Of a stretch of DNA of 64,000 nt, positions 1 through 9,408 are shown piece after piece. Every line of letters begins with the position of its first letter. Positions within the stretch are counted from its first letter, which is position 1. Made by a program: the position numbers and the translations under genes. This DNA comes from Mesobacillus maritimus (GTDB taxonomy: Bacteria > Bacillota > Bacilli > Bacillales > Cytobacillaceae). The notes under the pieces were generated by a model. The model saw nothing but the letters and a program-made list of their open reading frames with translations, was not told the origin of the DNA and did not search any database. The stretch spans positions 16,688 through 80,687 of the forward strand of contig NZ_JACWFH010000020.1 in NCBI RefSeq assembly GCF_019749255.1, written 5' to 3'.

Positions 1-135
1 GTTAGCATTATACTCACTATGATTTTATTATATCTTATTAATATTTGCAATGTTAACATAAAATCATTTTATTATCATACAAAATTAAATATTTAAAGGT
101 GCAATCATAAAATTATAAAATCAATGTAAGTTGCG

Positions 136-169
136 TAAAAAACCGGAGATCCTGGAGGTGGATTTCCGG
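136..169 (-). terminator. Intrinsic terminator of the carbamoylase gene
   Basis: Read on the minus strand, CCGGAAATC pairs with GATCTCCGG across a 9-nt loop (positions 169-161 and 151-143) and is followed at once by a run of six T. It lies 31 bp past the carbamoylase stop codon. Confidence 0.75.
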
Positions 170-199
170 AAATTTTCGTATTTCACTCCTATTTCATTC

Positions 200-1432
200 C
201 TATTTGGATAAAAGAGAGAGGACGGTTTCTAATACGACATTCACGCCTTTTTCACAGTCTTCCCAGCTCGTTAATTCCTCCTCACAATGGCTTTTTCCAT
301 TGACACTAGGAATAAAAATCATAGCGGATGGAATATAGCTTTGAAGAAATTGGGCATCATGTCCTGCACCACTCACCATTCTCTTATAGGAATAGCCTAG
401 AGTTTTTGTCGCTTGTTCAACAGCGTTAACTACTTCTTCGTCAAACCAAACAGTATCGCGCCCCCATAGCTTTGTTGCTTTAATCTCGCACCCTTCATGA
501 TTAGGAGATTGAGTTAAACTATGAACAATTTCTTCTACTTTTTGAATGGTAGCTGGATTTTTGTGTCTTGCTTCCAAAGTGAACACGACTTTATTCGGAA
601 TCACAGTATGAATACTAGGGTAGACGTTCAATCTTCCCATAGTATAAACCAAATCGTTATCTAGCTTCTGTAATTTTGCACGAGCTTCGGTAATTAAATT
701 GTTTGTTGCAAAAAGGGCATCTTTTCTCATCGACATTGGTGTTGTACCAGCATGGTCGGACTCCCCAGTTACTTCGATTTCATAGCAACACATTCCAAGT
801 ACACATTCAACAACACCAATATTCACATTTTCATGCTCTAGGATTGGTCCTTGTTCAATATGAATTTCCACAAAAGCACTAGCTTCTCTTAAGCGGTTGG
901 CTTCATCGCCTTCGTAACCGATGGATTTTAACGCTTCACCGAATTTAATTCCATCTTTATCTGTGCTCTGCAACATTTTCTCTTTATCGAATTTGCCTGA
1001 TAACACCCCAGATGCCATCATCGATGGTTCAAAACGTGCGCCTTCTTCATTCGTAATATTGGCAATCGTAATCGGAACCTTTGGCTTGATCTTATGGTCT
1101 ACTAGTGAACGTATCACTTCTAGCCCTGCAAGTACTCCAAATACGCCATCAAACCGGCCCCCTTTTTTTACGGAATCAAGATGGGATCCAATGACAATTG
1201 GTGGCTTATCTTCTATTCCTTCTAATGTAGCGTACATATTCCCCATGTCGTCTACTTTTACCTCTAAACCCAGGCTCTCACAGCAGGAACGAAAATAGTT
1301 TCGAGCTAATCGATCTTCTTCAGATAAAGAAAGCCGTGTAACTCCATTCTTTTCCGTCCGTCCAAAATCAGCAAATTCTTCAAGAGTAAGCTTCAATCTT
1401 TCGCCATTAATTAAGACCTTCTGCTTTTGCAT
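200..1432 (-). CDS. M20 family N-carbamoyl-amino-acid hydrolase / allantoate amidohydrolase-like
   Basis: A 410-residue cytosolic metal-dependent amidase of the HyuC/AmaB/AllC type, which removes a carbamoyl group from N-carbamoyl amino acids or ureido compounds. Visible family features are GSHLDSVKKGGRFDG (metal ligand His/Asp), the acidic pair in NEEGARF, and HIEQGPILE, followed by the dimerisation segment with GESDHAGTTPM and a C-terminal SGAGHDAQ metal site. The length is normal for the family and all expected motifs are present. It stands alone on the minus strand with its own terminator, so no hydantoinase or allantoinase partner is visible and the exact substrate stays open. The 5' flank (1433-1550) is extremely AT-rich. 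Confidence 0.88.
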   Translation of the reverse strand: MQKQKVLINGERLKLTLEEFADFGRTEKNGVTRLSLSEEDRLARNYFRSCCESLGLEVKVDDMGNMYATLEGIEDKPPIVIGSHLDSVKKGGRFDGVFGVLAGLEVIRSLVDHKIKPKVPITIANITNEEGARFEPSMMASGVLSGKFDKEKMLQSTDKDGIKFGEALKSIGYEGDEANRLREASAFVEIHIEQGPILEHENVNIGVVECVLGMCCYEIEVTGESDHAGTTPMSMRKDALFATNNLITEARAKLQKLDNDLVYTMGRLNVYPSIHTVIPNKVVFTLEARHKNPATIQKVEEIVHSLTQSPNHEGCEIKATKLWGRDTVWFDEEVVNAVEQATKTLGYSYKRMVSGAGHDAQFLQSYIPSAMIFIPSVNGKSHCEEELTSWEDCEKGVNVVLETVLSLLSK

Positions 1433-1552
1433 AATTGCACACTCCTTTTTTATATTTAGTTTTTTATATGCATTAATAACATATAAAATAAAATATTAAT
1501 TTAATAATAACATAAAATATTTTATATTTCTTTAACTTTTCAGAATTTTTGT

Positions 1553-1648
1553 TGAAACCTTGCAGTCGGAGAACAGGCAGATGGGGATGATTATTTTTAT
1601 CAAAATGAAGAATTCCTTAAGTGGGGACTTGTAAATATTAAAAAATAA
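1553..1648 (+). pseudogene. Possible 3' remnant of an unidentified gene
   Basis: A short open stretch ends in TAA at 1646-1648 and reads AVGEQADGDDYFYQ then NEEFLKWGLVNIKK. The composition looks like a real protein C-terminus, but no start, SD or upstream frame exists. I could not name the family. It lies in an otherwise non-coding, AT-rich gap and may be debris of a gene that once preceded the acyl-CoA genes. Confidence 0.3.
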
Positions 1649-1786
1649 ATCAATTTTAAAAATTAATTGAATAAAGTGATTTAATATAATATTATTAAAG
1701 CAATCTATTAAAAATGAATTCCAACAATGATATCTTTAAATTCTGAGGGGATATACGGTTTTGCTCACGAAAAGTGAAGTCCTAGA

Positions 1787-1897
1787 GTGGCACTCAGCCC
1801 AGCTCAATTAACTACCTTTATAGAGGGCCTAAAACAAGGGTTTTTTGAAAATACAAAGGAAGGAAGGAGTGAAAAACTCGATGAGGGTGACGATTAA
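1787..1897 (+). pseudogene. Possible 3' fragment of a gene upstream of the enoyl-CoA hydratase
   Basis: An open frame of 36 codons (SPAQLTTFIEGLKQGFFENT then KEGRSEKLDEGDD, stop 1895-1897) overlaps the proposed ATG of the next gene at 1881 by 17 bases. Such overlap is typical of translational coupling. The frame is closed upstream by TGA in the same phase, so only a tail remains. Family not recognised. Confidence 0.3.
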
Positions 1898-2675
1898 ACG
1901 GACCGAAAAAGATGGCAAAATTACGCTATAAGAAAGCGGTTCTTTTGCGATTGTAACGATTAACCGTCCAGATTTAAAGAATGCATTAACCAACAGAATG
2001 TGGGAAGACCTAGCAGACATAGGAAGGCGGATTCCTAAAAATCCAAAAAACAAAGTGGTGATTTTACGGGGAAGTAAAAACCGTTTTACCTCGGGATCGG
2101 ATATTAAGCAATTTAACGAACTTTCTATGCAAGAAGCGAACCTGGCCTTCAACAAAATGGAAGAAGCTATATCTACATTTGAAAAGATCCCATTGCCTAC
2201 GATTGGTAGCATCAATGGACCTGCGATGGGGGCGGGCTTTGAACTAGCCTTGGCATGTGACATCCGGATTGGGACGTCTAATACTTTAATGGGAATTCCT
2301 GTCGAAAGACTCGGAATTACCTTGAATCAAGTTTTCGTCAAAAAGATTGCTGATTATATTGGCAAAAGTCAGACGATGGATCTTGTTTATACCGATCGCT
2401 TACTAAAACCAAAAGAATGCTATGACTTAGGTTTCTTAAATTACCTTTTGGAAGAAGACGAAGATATCAATTCATTCACCATTCAAATCGGAAAGATCAT
2501 CATGGAACAGTCTCCAGCCTCTGTCTTGGCTGTTAAAAGGTCTGTATCCTTTAACAACCCAACCATCTCAATTCCATGGGAAACTGGTGTAAGTTCAAGT
2601 CTGGATCCGATTGACTTCACTGAAGGAGTTCGTTCATTTGTGGAAAAAAGAAAACCAAATTTTCTGAGGAGATGA
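1881..2675 (+). pseudogene. Enoyl-CoA hydratase/isomerase interrupted by an in-frame TAA
   Basis: A crotonase-fold protein of acyl-CoA metabolism. From ATG 1881 (SD AAGGAG about ten bases upstream) the frame reads MRVTIKRTEKDGKITL, then TAA at 1929-1931, then continues in the same frame with ESGSFAIVTINRPDLKNALT, the classic crotonase N-terminus. The oxyanion-hole region (RFTSGSDIKQF) and the NGPAMGAGFELALACDIRIG motif follow. The next ATG, at 1998, lacks an SD and would remove the first beta-strands. The gene is therefore read as a nonsense-mutated pseudogene; a shortened protein from 1998 or a sequencing error remain possible. Its stop overlaps the start region of the CoA-transferase, so the two were one operon. 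Confidence 0.75.
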
Positions 2676-2680
2676 TTCGA

Positions 2681-3880
2681 ATGCAACCATTAACAGGAAT
2701 AAAGGTCATTGACTTAACCCGAATTTTAAGTGGGCCCTATTGCACGATGACGCTAGCCGACCTTGGTGCAGAAGTAATAAAAATTGAAACACCAAACGGG
2801 GACGATACCCGACAATGGGGTCCACCCTTTATTCAAGATGAAAGTGCCTACTTTTTAAGCGTCAATCGAAATAAAAAAAGCATGATTTTGAACTTAAAAG
2901 AAGAGCAAGGGAAAGAGGTCTTTTTCAAACTGATTCAGGATGCAGACGTTGTCGTCGAAAACTTCCGACCAGGAACCTTAAAAAGGCTGGGCATTGACTA
3001 TGAGGTGTTAAAGGAACACAACAAAGGCATTATTCTTGCGTCGATATCAGGCTTTGGTCAAACTGGATCCTATGCGCAAAAGCCTGGGTATGATATTTTA
3101 GCACAAGGGATGGGTGGGTTAATGTCTGTTACGGGTGAGCCAGGACGCCGACCTGTCAAAGCAGGCTTCTCCATAGCCGATGTCGGTACGGGAATGTGGG
3201 CTGCATTTGGCATTCTTGTCGCTTTACATGAACGGCACCGTTCCGGGGAAGGGCAGTGGATTGATACGTCCTTGTTAGATACGGTGGTTTCATGGCAAAC
3301 CTACTTAGCAGGTAATTATTTTGCTTCCGGAATTAACCCGCAACCATTAGGGGATGCACATCCGAATATCGTTCCTTATCAAGGATTTGAAGCTTCAGAT
3401 GGTCATTTTATTGTTGCGGTAGGCAATGATCATCTATGGAAGAAATTTGTAGACGTTGTTGGACTTCGAAGCTTGGATGATCCTAAGTATGCGACCAATC
3501 CACAGCGTGTTGAACAACGTGAAGAGATCATTTCACTTTTAGATGAAGTCTTTCAGACTAAAACAGTGGATGAGTGGCTTACTTTATTTGAACTGGGGAA
3601 AATTCCGTGTGGACCAATCAATTCTATGTCAGATATCTTAAATGATTCCCATCTGCTTGAGCGGGAGATGGTCGTAGAAAAAGATCATCCTACACTTGGT
3701 AGCATCAAAATGCTCGGGATCCCTGTAAAATTTTCACGAACGCCTGGAGAAATTAAAACCGTTCCGCCACAATTGGGGGAGAACACCACGGAAATTCTCC
3801 GTCACTTAGGATATAGTGAGGAAGAAATAAACGATTTAAGTGATTTAAATATTACTGCTTCAGAGAGTGCAAAGGTATAA
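2681..3880 (+). CDS. Class III (CaiB/BaiF family) CoA-transferase
   Basis: A cytosolic enzyme that moves CoA between carboxylic acids. The protein opens with LTGIKVIDLTRILSGPYCTM and LADLGAEVIKIE, typical of family III. The catalytic aspartate is expected in SIADVGTGMWAA (Asp167 counted from the ATG at 2681), and GDAHPNIVPYQGFEASDG matches the second domain. Length is about 400 residues, normal. An ATG at 2672 is in frame, but GAGGAG at 2666-2671 abuts it; the ATG at 2681 lies nine bases from the same SD and is preferred. It follows the broken enoyl-CoA hydratase with overlapping codons, suggesting a former pathway for activation and hydration of a carboxylic acid. Substrate unknown. Confidence 0.85.
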   Translation: MQPLTGIKVIDLTRILSGPYCTMTLADLGAEVIKIETPNGDDTRQWGPPFIQDESAYFLSVNRNKKSMILNLKEEQGKEVFFKLIQDADVVVENFRPGTLKRLGIDYEVLKEHNKGIILASISGFGQTGSYAQKPGYDILAQGMGGLMSVTGEPGRRPVKAGFSIADVGTGMWAAFGILVALHERHRSGEGQWIDTSLLDTVVSWQTYLAGNYFASGINPQPLGDAHPNIVPYQGFEASDGHFIVAVGNDHLWKKFVDVVGLRSLDDPKYATNPQRVEQREEIISLLDEVFQTKTVDEWLTLFELGKIPCGPINSMSDILNDSHLLEREMVVEKDHPTLGSIKMLGIPVKFSRTPGEIKTVPPQLGENTTEILRHLGYSEEEINDLSDLNITASESAKV

Positions 3881-3951
3881 GAAATTTAGAGAGAAGGTTA
3901 TGTATTAAGATGATTGAAAATTCTAATATTAGTAAAATGGTAAAGGGGATA

Positions 3952-4003
3952 GGGTTAAAAGACATCGTTTGTATTCGATTTCTTTTAACCCTCTTTTTTT
4001 CCT
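3952..4003 (+). terminator. Intrinsic terminator after the CoA-transferase
   Basis: GGGTTAAAAGA and TCTTTTAACCC form an 11-bp stem followed by CTCTTTTTTT, 70 bp past the CoA-transferase stop. Confidence 0.85.
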
Positions 4004-4064
4004 GAGGCGTTTTTATAAAAATTTCTGCTTTATAAGAGCGAAAACCTAGGCATACGGATTTAGG

Positions 4065-4505
4065 TTAAAGAACCATTTCAATTCCAGTGCTTTTTTCAAA
4101 CTGAACTCTAGAAACTTGAATCGTAATTGATTCTAACTCAATCTCAACAATTGAAAGTAAGCCTTTAAAAAATGCTTGCTTGAATATCCTCCTCAATCGT
4201 TTGGACAATAGTTTGATTTTGTGGTGATATGAGGTCCATTTGAACGGTTAGTTTAGGTGTATGGATCAAACGATATTCAATATTGCTCACTTTTCCAACC
4301 AAGGGTAAATTCTTGCATGTATGCAAAACGATTTCTTTTATCACATTTTCATAAATCGAAATGGTTCCTTTTGTGAAATTAGGTTGAATAATTGTGTTTT
4401 CCCTATCAGCGTTTGTTGCTTGGAAAGAACTTTCTTGCCTTTTTGGATGAATTTTTTTAAACGGTTGGGCTCTATTTGGACATGAGGAATTGGAACGCTT
4501 GGGAG
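4065..4505 (-). pseudogene. Asp23/Gls24-like protein, frameshifted and without a start
   Basis: On the minus strand a long open frame reads through a proline/basic linker into GTISIYENVIKEIVLHTCK and later LTVQMDLISPQNQTIVQTIE, the strand-helix pattern of the Asp23 (alkaline-shock, DUF322) fold. It stops in a run of six T (plus-strand A6 at 4167-4172). Removing one base restores GLLSIVEIELESITIQVSRV and a stop at 4065-4067, completing the domain. No ATG, GTG or TTG with an SD exists at the 5' end, which abuts the uracil-DNA glycosylase stop. Both defects point to a pseudogene. Family assignment is by pattern only. Confidence 0.5.
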
Positions 4506-4506
4506 A

Positions 4507-5091
4507 CTATGGACCTTCCCCTAGGTTTGCCCCAAACTCTGCTACTAGTTTCCAATCCTCGATAAAAAGTGGCCATAAATTAGGACGTCTCCTTACCGCT
4601 AGAGGATGATAAGCGACGGTTGTTGTGTACCCATTAACATCATGGACTTTGCCTCGTAACGATTTCACATCCATTTCTTGATTTTGAAAAAAGGATTGAA
4701 CAGCAATATTTCCGAGGCAGACAATCCTTTTTGGTTGCATTGCCTGTAACTGTTGAGTGAGATGATTCATGCAGATTTGCCGGGTTTGTTCTTTCTCATA
4801 TGCTCGTGTTGGTTTTCTTTTTAAAACATAGGTTACATAAAGGTCTTCCACTTGTAGCCCAACTTCGTAGGCTGCTTTTTGCAAGGTTTGTCTTGTCCCA
4901 CAAACGAAGGGTTTGTTGTCACGATCCTCGCGTGCCCCAGGATTATCCAATATAATCATAATTGGCGCATTAGGGTTTCCTTCACCCCAAATCATTCGGG
5001 AACCATGCTTATAGAGGCCACATTCAGAACAATTTTTTAGATGTTCAGGTGTTGGCTCTTCTGGCCATAATGAAGCGCAAAAGTCAGACAA
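4507..5091 (-). CDS. Uracil-DNA glycosylase superfamily protein, family 4-type with Fe-S cysteines
   Basis: A 194-residue DNA repair enzyme expected to excise uracil from DNA. Features: NCSECGLYKHGSRMIWGEGN at the N-terminus (CxxC plus the GEGN motif), NPGAREDRDNKPFV as motif A, a cysteine in FVCGTRQTL and another in QICMNHL, which together with CxxC could bind a [4Fe-4S] cluster as in family 4 enzymes. RIVCLGNIAVQSFF and AYHPLAVRRRPNLW correspond to the later conserved strand and the leucine-loop motif. The length fits. It is monocistronic with the degenerate Asp23-like frame directly behind it. Family 4 versus family 5 or a close relative cannot be settled here. Confidence 0.82.
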   Translation of the reverse strand: MSDFCASLWPEEPTPEHLKNCSECGLYKHGSRMIWGEGNPNAPIMIILDNPGAREDRDNKPFVCGTRQTLQKAAYEVGLQVEDLYVTYVLKRKPTRAYEKEQTRQICMNHLTQQLQAMQPKRIVCLGNIAVQSFFQNQEMDVKSLRGKVHDVNGYTTTVAYHPLAVRRRPNLWPLFIEDWKLVAEFGANLGEGP

Positions 5092-5379
5092 AGTAACTCC
5101 TCCTCAATAGAAAAATGATGTGTATACTATGCCCAATTTTCAACTGAGTTCTCGCATGTTCGTTCCTTTTTGGTATGAAAGTGTATCTTTTTTTATTCCC
5201 CAAAAATTTACAAACATTATTGTTGAGTTTTTCGTACAACGCGATTAGAATCAATAAAGTATTTAGAAAAAGTTCGAAGCTGTAAAATATAGACATCATC
5301 AGTGAGTAGGCTCTTTAACATTTAATTAAGGCGTGTATGGAGTCCAATCGAGAATGAGAAAGCAGGAAAGGATTTTGAT

Positions 5380-6807
5380 ATGAGTAAAACAATAGAAAAC
5401 AGGTCAACGATTGTCGCGTTGTTGCTGGCGGGTACGTTCATTGCGATTTTGAATCAAACTTTAATGATTACCGCAATTCCACCGATTATGGAGGAAATGA
5501 ACATTACCGCAAACAGTGCCCAATGGTTAACGACTATTTTTATGTTAGTCAATGGAATTATGATTCCGATTAGTGCGTTTTTATTGGAACGATTTACAAC
5601 AAGGCAGTTATTTATTACAGCGATGAGTGTGTTCGCGCTTGGGACACTCGTTGCTGGAATCGCACCTAACTTCGGTGTGTTATTACTTGGTCGCGTGATT
5701 CAATCAAGTGGAGCTGGGGTTATGCTCCCACTCATGCAAACCGTGTTTTTTATGATTTTCCCAGTCCATAAGCGGGGAGCAGCAATGGGTCTAGTTGGGC
5801 TCGTGATTTCGTTCGCGCCGGCCATCGGTCCAGCGTTATCTGGATGGGTGACAGAGCATTATTCATGGAGAGTGTTATTTTATATCATTTTCCCAATTGC
5901 TCTAATTGATATCCTAATTGCTTCAAAAGTATTGAAGAATGTAACCGAAGTAAGTCGGCCAAAAGTCGATGTTCTTTCTATTATGTTGTCTTCCTTAGGT
6001 TTCGGTGGATTGCTCTATGGATTTACTAGTGCCGGAAATGCCGGATGGCTTGCGCCTGTGACACTCTTGTCACTTGCTGTGGGAGCTGTTTCACTACTAG
6101 CCTTTATTTTAAGGCAATTCCGCTTAGCTCATCCAATGCTTGAATTCCGCGTCTTTAAAGAGTCACTGTTCCCACAGGCGATTGTGATCGGGATGATTAC
6201 GTTTATGGGCTTAATTGGCGTTGAAACCATCATCCCATTATTTATGCAAAATATGCGAGAATTCACCGCTTTTGAAGCCGGGTTGGCACTATTACCGGGT
6301 GCATTGATTACCGGTTTATTATCTCCGATAACGGGTCGAGTTTTTGATAAAATCGGTGCCAGATGGCTCGTTATTACAGGGTTAACCATCATGACAGTGG
6401 CTTCCTATCTGTACACGAATCTTGGACCAACCACTTCCTTTACTTATATCACTGTGATCTATTCGTTAAGGATGTTTGGAATGTCCATGGTAATGATGCC
6501 TGTCTCAACGGCAGCGTTAAACAGATTGCCAAAACATTTAATTGCTCATGGAGCAGCCATGGACAATACATTAAAGATGGTGGCAGCTTCGGTTGGAACG
6601 GCTGTTTTGGTAACGGTGATGACGACAACTGCTTCGACTGTTGAAGCGAGTCCGGCAATCCCGTACCCTGACATACACGGTGCCAATATTGCCTTAATGG
6701 TGGTAACTGGACTGTCGGCAATTGCATTGCTTCTCTCGTTTACAATTAAAGACCGTAAGTCAAAGACTGCTGGTGAGCGTCAATTGAATGAAGTGAAAGA
6801 GCAATAA
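5380..6807 (+). CDS. MFS multidrug efflux transporter, DHA2 (EmrB/QacA) family
   Basis: A 475-residue inner-membrane drug:proton antiporter with many hydrophobic segments, consistent with the 14-helix DHA2 group. Helix 1 carries the family sequence LNQTLMITAIPPIMEEMNI and LERFTTRQLFITAMSVFALG gives the helix 2-3 loop. GRVIQSSGAGVMLPLMQTVF and GLVISFAPAIGPALSGWV match motifs B and C of drug antiporters. The SD is AGGAAAGG, and ATG 5380 begins MSKTIENRSTIVALLLAGTF. Related proteins are MdeA, LmrB and YhcA. No regulator gene is adjacent, so induction is unknown. A terminator follows. Confidence 0.9.
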   Translation: MSKTIENRSTIVALLLAGTFIAILNQTLMITAIPPIMEEMNITANSAQWLTTIFMLVNGIMIPISAFLLERFTTRQLFITAMSVFALGTLVAGIAPNFGVLLLGRVIQSSGAGVMLPLMQTVFFMIFPVHKRGAAMGLVGLVISFAPAIGPALSGWVTEHYSWRVLFYIIFPIALIDILIASKVLKNVTEVSRPKVDVLSIMLSSLGFGGLLYGFTSAGNAGWLAPVTLLSLAVGAVSLLAFILRQFRLAHPMLEFRVFKESLFPQAIVIGMITFMGLIGVETIIPLFMQNMREFTAFEAGLALLPGALITGLLSPITGRVFDKIGARWLVITGLTIMTVASYLYTNLGPTTSFTYITVIYSLRMFGMSMVMMPVSTAALNRLPKHLIAHGAAMDNTLKMVAASVGTAVLVTVMTTTASTVEASPAIPYPDIHGANIALMVVTGLSAIALLLSFTIKDRKSKTAGERQLNEVKEQ

Positions 6808-6824
6808 TCAATAAACATGAAAAG

Positions 6825-6876
6825 GAGTGCTAGGTTTCTTCTAGAAATATAGGAGACTCGCACTCTTTTTCTTTTT
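6825..6876 (+). terminator. Intrinsic terminator after the DHA2 pump
   Basis: GAGTGC (6825-6830) pairs with GCACTC (6860-6865) followed by TTTTTCTTTTT; the stem is short but the T-tract is strong. The rest of the gap to 7168 holds no gene that I can support. Confidence 0.6.
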
Positions 6877-7167
6877 AAACGGACTCTGATGTTTTTTAGA
6901 TAAAAGACAAAAGGTTTGAGCCAATGGTATACTTCAATTAAAGTGAAATGAACTTGAAAACATAGGTTGACACTTTAAAACTAGCTATATGCTCTTGGAT
7001 GTTTGCAAACTTTTATGAAAACATCCTTTTAGGATGAATTTACTGTATCTTTGGAACTTTCTTTGAATTACTCATAGATAGGGGTGCTTATAGTCCATGG
7101 ATTTTTGATGTTAGGTGAGTGGTGCAGTACTAGCGGATTTTGGAAAATTGTTAAAGGAGTGTCTTAG

Positions 7168-8238
7168 ATGAATAAAGTTTTCTCCCCATTAAACATAAGT
7201 ATTCTCGTTGTGATTGGAGCATTTGGTTTCTCGTTTACTTCATTTGCGGAGAATACCAACACCATTTTCTTTAGCCTGATCGTAATGTTTCTCGTCTTAT
7301 TTATTCATGAACTTGGCCATGTTATCGGAGCTAAGCTTGCACATTATGAGTTTGTCTTTATGACGGTAGGACCAATCACCATTGAAAAAAGTCCCAATTT
7401 GAAAATTGTACCCAATCATAATTGGTTAACCTTCGGAGGTGTGGCTAGTTGTGTGCCAGGAAAGGGGGAGTTAGCCGGTTTGGTGAAACGTCACCAGCTC
7501 TTTGTTGCGGGCGGTCCGATTATGACCCTTCTCTTCTTTTTAGTAGGACTCATTATTTGGCTCTTGTCCGATCATTCCCTAGCTTTTATGTTTATGATAT
7601 TAAATGCAGCCATTTTCTTTGCAACGGCGATTCCGTTTCAAGGGACCTTTAAGTCTGACGGTGCTGTGTTTCTCTTTTTACGAAAAGGTGGGAAGGAAGC
7701 AGAAACATTTTTGGCAGAACTTTTATTATTGAAGGAAATGATGTCGCCAAAGAAACCAGCAGAGTGGGATAAAAAGTTATTAGATGAGGTAAGAGGAGCA
7801 GAAGCTTCGCCTGCTAAAGCAATTATTGCCTGTTATTTATTTTATTATGATTTGATTACAACCAATTTTACTGCAGCATCGAGTGGGGTAGAGTCCTTTA
7901 AAGAGATTCCCCTTACAAATAAAAACAAAATCAATCTTCAATTGATTACCCATATTCGCCAAATTGACGAGCTTTTTTCCGGAGAGCCTGATATCCAAAA
8001 GATGAAAGAACTACATAAGAGCATGACAAAAATGGAGCCAATAAGTTATACACGAAGTGAAGCGATTCTGAAATACCTGCAAAATGAACCTGAAAAGGCA
8101 TTGCAATTGCTGGAAGAAGTTTTAGGAAAATGTGAAAAGGGGATTGAGGGGTACGGCTTTTTTGAGGCAGAACGGAAGCTAACACAGCTTGTTATTCAGT
8201 ATCTCAGTACACATGGAGATGGGTCATTTGCATCCTAA
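7168..8238 (+). CDS. M50-like membrane metallopeptidase (site-2 protease fold)
   Basis: A 356-residue integral membrane protein with the zinc-peptidase motif HELGH at residues 47-51 in a hydrophobic helix, and a later SDG whose aspartate (about residue 164) fits the third zinc ligand of M50 enzymes. About five membrane segments occupy the first half; residues 170-356 form a soluble, mostly helical domain with no PDZ domain apparent. The SD is AAAGGAG, eleven bases before ATG 7168. Related proteins include RseP/SpoIVFB-type intramembrane proteases, but substrate and partner are unknown. It stands alone on the plus strand, 210 bp ahead of a response regulator, with no operon evidence. Confidence 0.75.
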   Translation: MNKVFSPLNISILVVIGAFGFSFTSFAENTNTIFFSLIVMFLVLFIHELGHVIGAKLAHYEFVFMTVGPITIEKSPNLKIVPNHNWLTFGGVASCVPGKGELAGLVKRHQLFVAGGPIMTLLFFLVGLIIWLLSDHSLAFMFMILNAAIFFATAIPFQGTFKSDGAVFLFLRKGGKEAETFLAELLLLKEMMSPKKPAEWDKKLLDEVRGAEASPAKAIIACYLFYYDLITTNFTAASSGVESFKEIPLTNKNKINLQLITHIRQIDELFSGEPDIQKMKELHKSMTKMEPISYTRSEAILKYLQNEPEKALQLLEEVLGKCEKGIEGYGFFEAERKLTQLVIQYLSTHGDGSFAS

Positions 8239-8447
8239 AGCCTTCACCAGGCATTATTGAGTATAGGTGAATCACCTTTACGTTTACATAGAATGATAAA
8301 GCAAGAGGAAGTGATGGTGATGATCACTTCCTTTCTACATATTTGTCTGAAAATATAAAAATATCCTATCAACAATCTTTTTCACTTGATATACTAATAG
8401 TAAAATCGACCCAAATAAGTTTAACGATAAAGAGAGGATTTCCGGCG

Positions 8448-9167
8448 ATGAGAACGATATTGATAGTGGACGATCAGCCAGAAATTACAGAGCTATTAAA
8501 GCTTTATTTAGAAAAAGAAGGCTATCGAGTATTGGAAGCACATGATGGGATGGATGCCTTCATGTTGATTTCAACCGAGAAAATTGATTTAATGCTCGTG
8601 GATTTAATGATGCCAGTTCTTGACGGCTATCAGCTTATTAAAAAGGTCAGGGAAACTAGACAAATCCCGATTATTATTATTTCAGCCAAAAATGAAGATA
8701 ATGATAAGATACTAGGTCTAGGTTTAGGGGCCGATGATTTTATTCAAAAACCCTTTAATCCACTTGAAGTTGTCGCAAGAGTTCAAGCCTTGTTGAGACG
8801 TAGTTACAATTATTCAAGTGAAGAAACCGGTACATCGCAAGAATCCAAGACTCGTAAAAAAACAGTGGGAGACCTGACTCTAGATGAAGCGACTTTTTCC
8901 ATCATCCGAAAAGATGACGTCATCCAACTCACAAAAATAGAATATAAGATTCTAGAATTGTTGATGGCATCTCCTGGAAGAGTTTATACGAAACAACAAA
9001 TCTTTGAAAATGTATGGAATGATTATTACATGGGTGGCGAAGAAGACAATACCATCAATGTTCATATTTCTAAAATCAGAGAAAAGATTGAAGAACTTCC
9101 AAAAAAGCCAGTGTATCTCAAAACCGTCAGAGGTTTAGGTTATAAATTCGAGAAAAAGAGCACATAA
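8448..9167 (+). CDS. OmpR/PhoB-family response regulator
   Basis: A 239-residue DNA-binding regulator. The receiver domain has Asp8/Asp9, phospho-acceptor Asp52 (in LVDLMMPVLDG) and Lys101; the C-terminal winged helix holds LTKIEYKILELLMASPGRVY and the typical NTINVHISKIREKIE and TVRGLGYKF. The frame is open back to 8343, but only ATG 8448 has an SD (AGAGAGG) and starts at the normal receiver N-terminus. The partner kinase begins 241 bp downstream after a terminator-like hairpin, and the pair precedes an ABC exporter. Confidence 0.92.
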   Translation: MRTILIVDDQPEITELLKLYLEKEGYRVLEAHDGMDAFMLISTEKIDLMLVDLMMPVLDGYQLIKKVRETRQIPIIIISAKNEDNDKILGLGLGADDFIQKPFNPLEVVARVQALLRRSYNYSSEETGTSQESKTRKKTVGDLTLDEATFSIIRKDDVIQLTKIEYKILELLMASPGRVYTKQQIFENVWNDYYMGGEEDNTINVHISKIREKIEELPKKPVYLKTVRGLGYKFEKKST

Positions 9168-9174
9168 ATTTAGG

Positions 9175-9208
9175 TCAGGCCTTCCCAAAAGGTCTATTTT
9201 TTTATAAG
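9175..9208 (+). terminator. Terminator-like hairpin between regulator and kinase
   Basis: AGGCCTT and AAGGTCT (one G-T pair) enclose a short loop and are followed by ATTTTTTT. It suggests that the kinase is at least partly transcribed from its own promoter in 9209-9408. Confidence 0.55.
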
Positions 9209-9408
9209 GATTTTTTAGACTTTATTGCTTTACCTGATAAAGGTATCAATGGTTGAGCTATATTGTTCCTTATAAAATAGCGTTTTTTGCATGAAACTAA
9301 ATTTTAGCTTTTAAAAACGGCGTTTGGATTTAATAAACAATATTATCAGTCTTTGAAAAATTTATGAAAATGTTATAGGTTTCTAATAAAATCTAGGGAA
9401 GCGATCGT

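Noticed and set aside
5084..5299. Minus-strand frame of 71 codons upstream of the uracil-DNA glycosylase
   Set aside because: No SD, low-complexity hydrophobic/basic composition, and it overlaps the glycosylase start; it looks like chance in AT-rich DNA.
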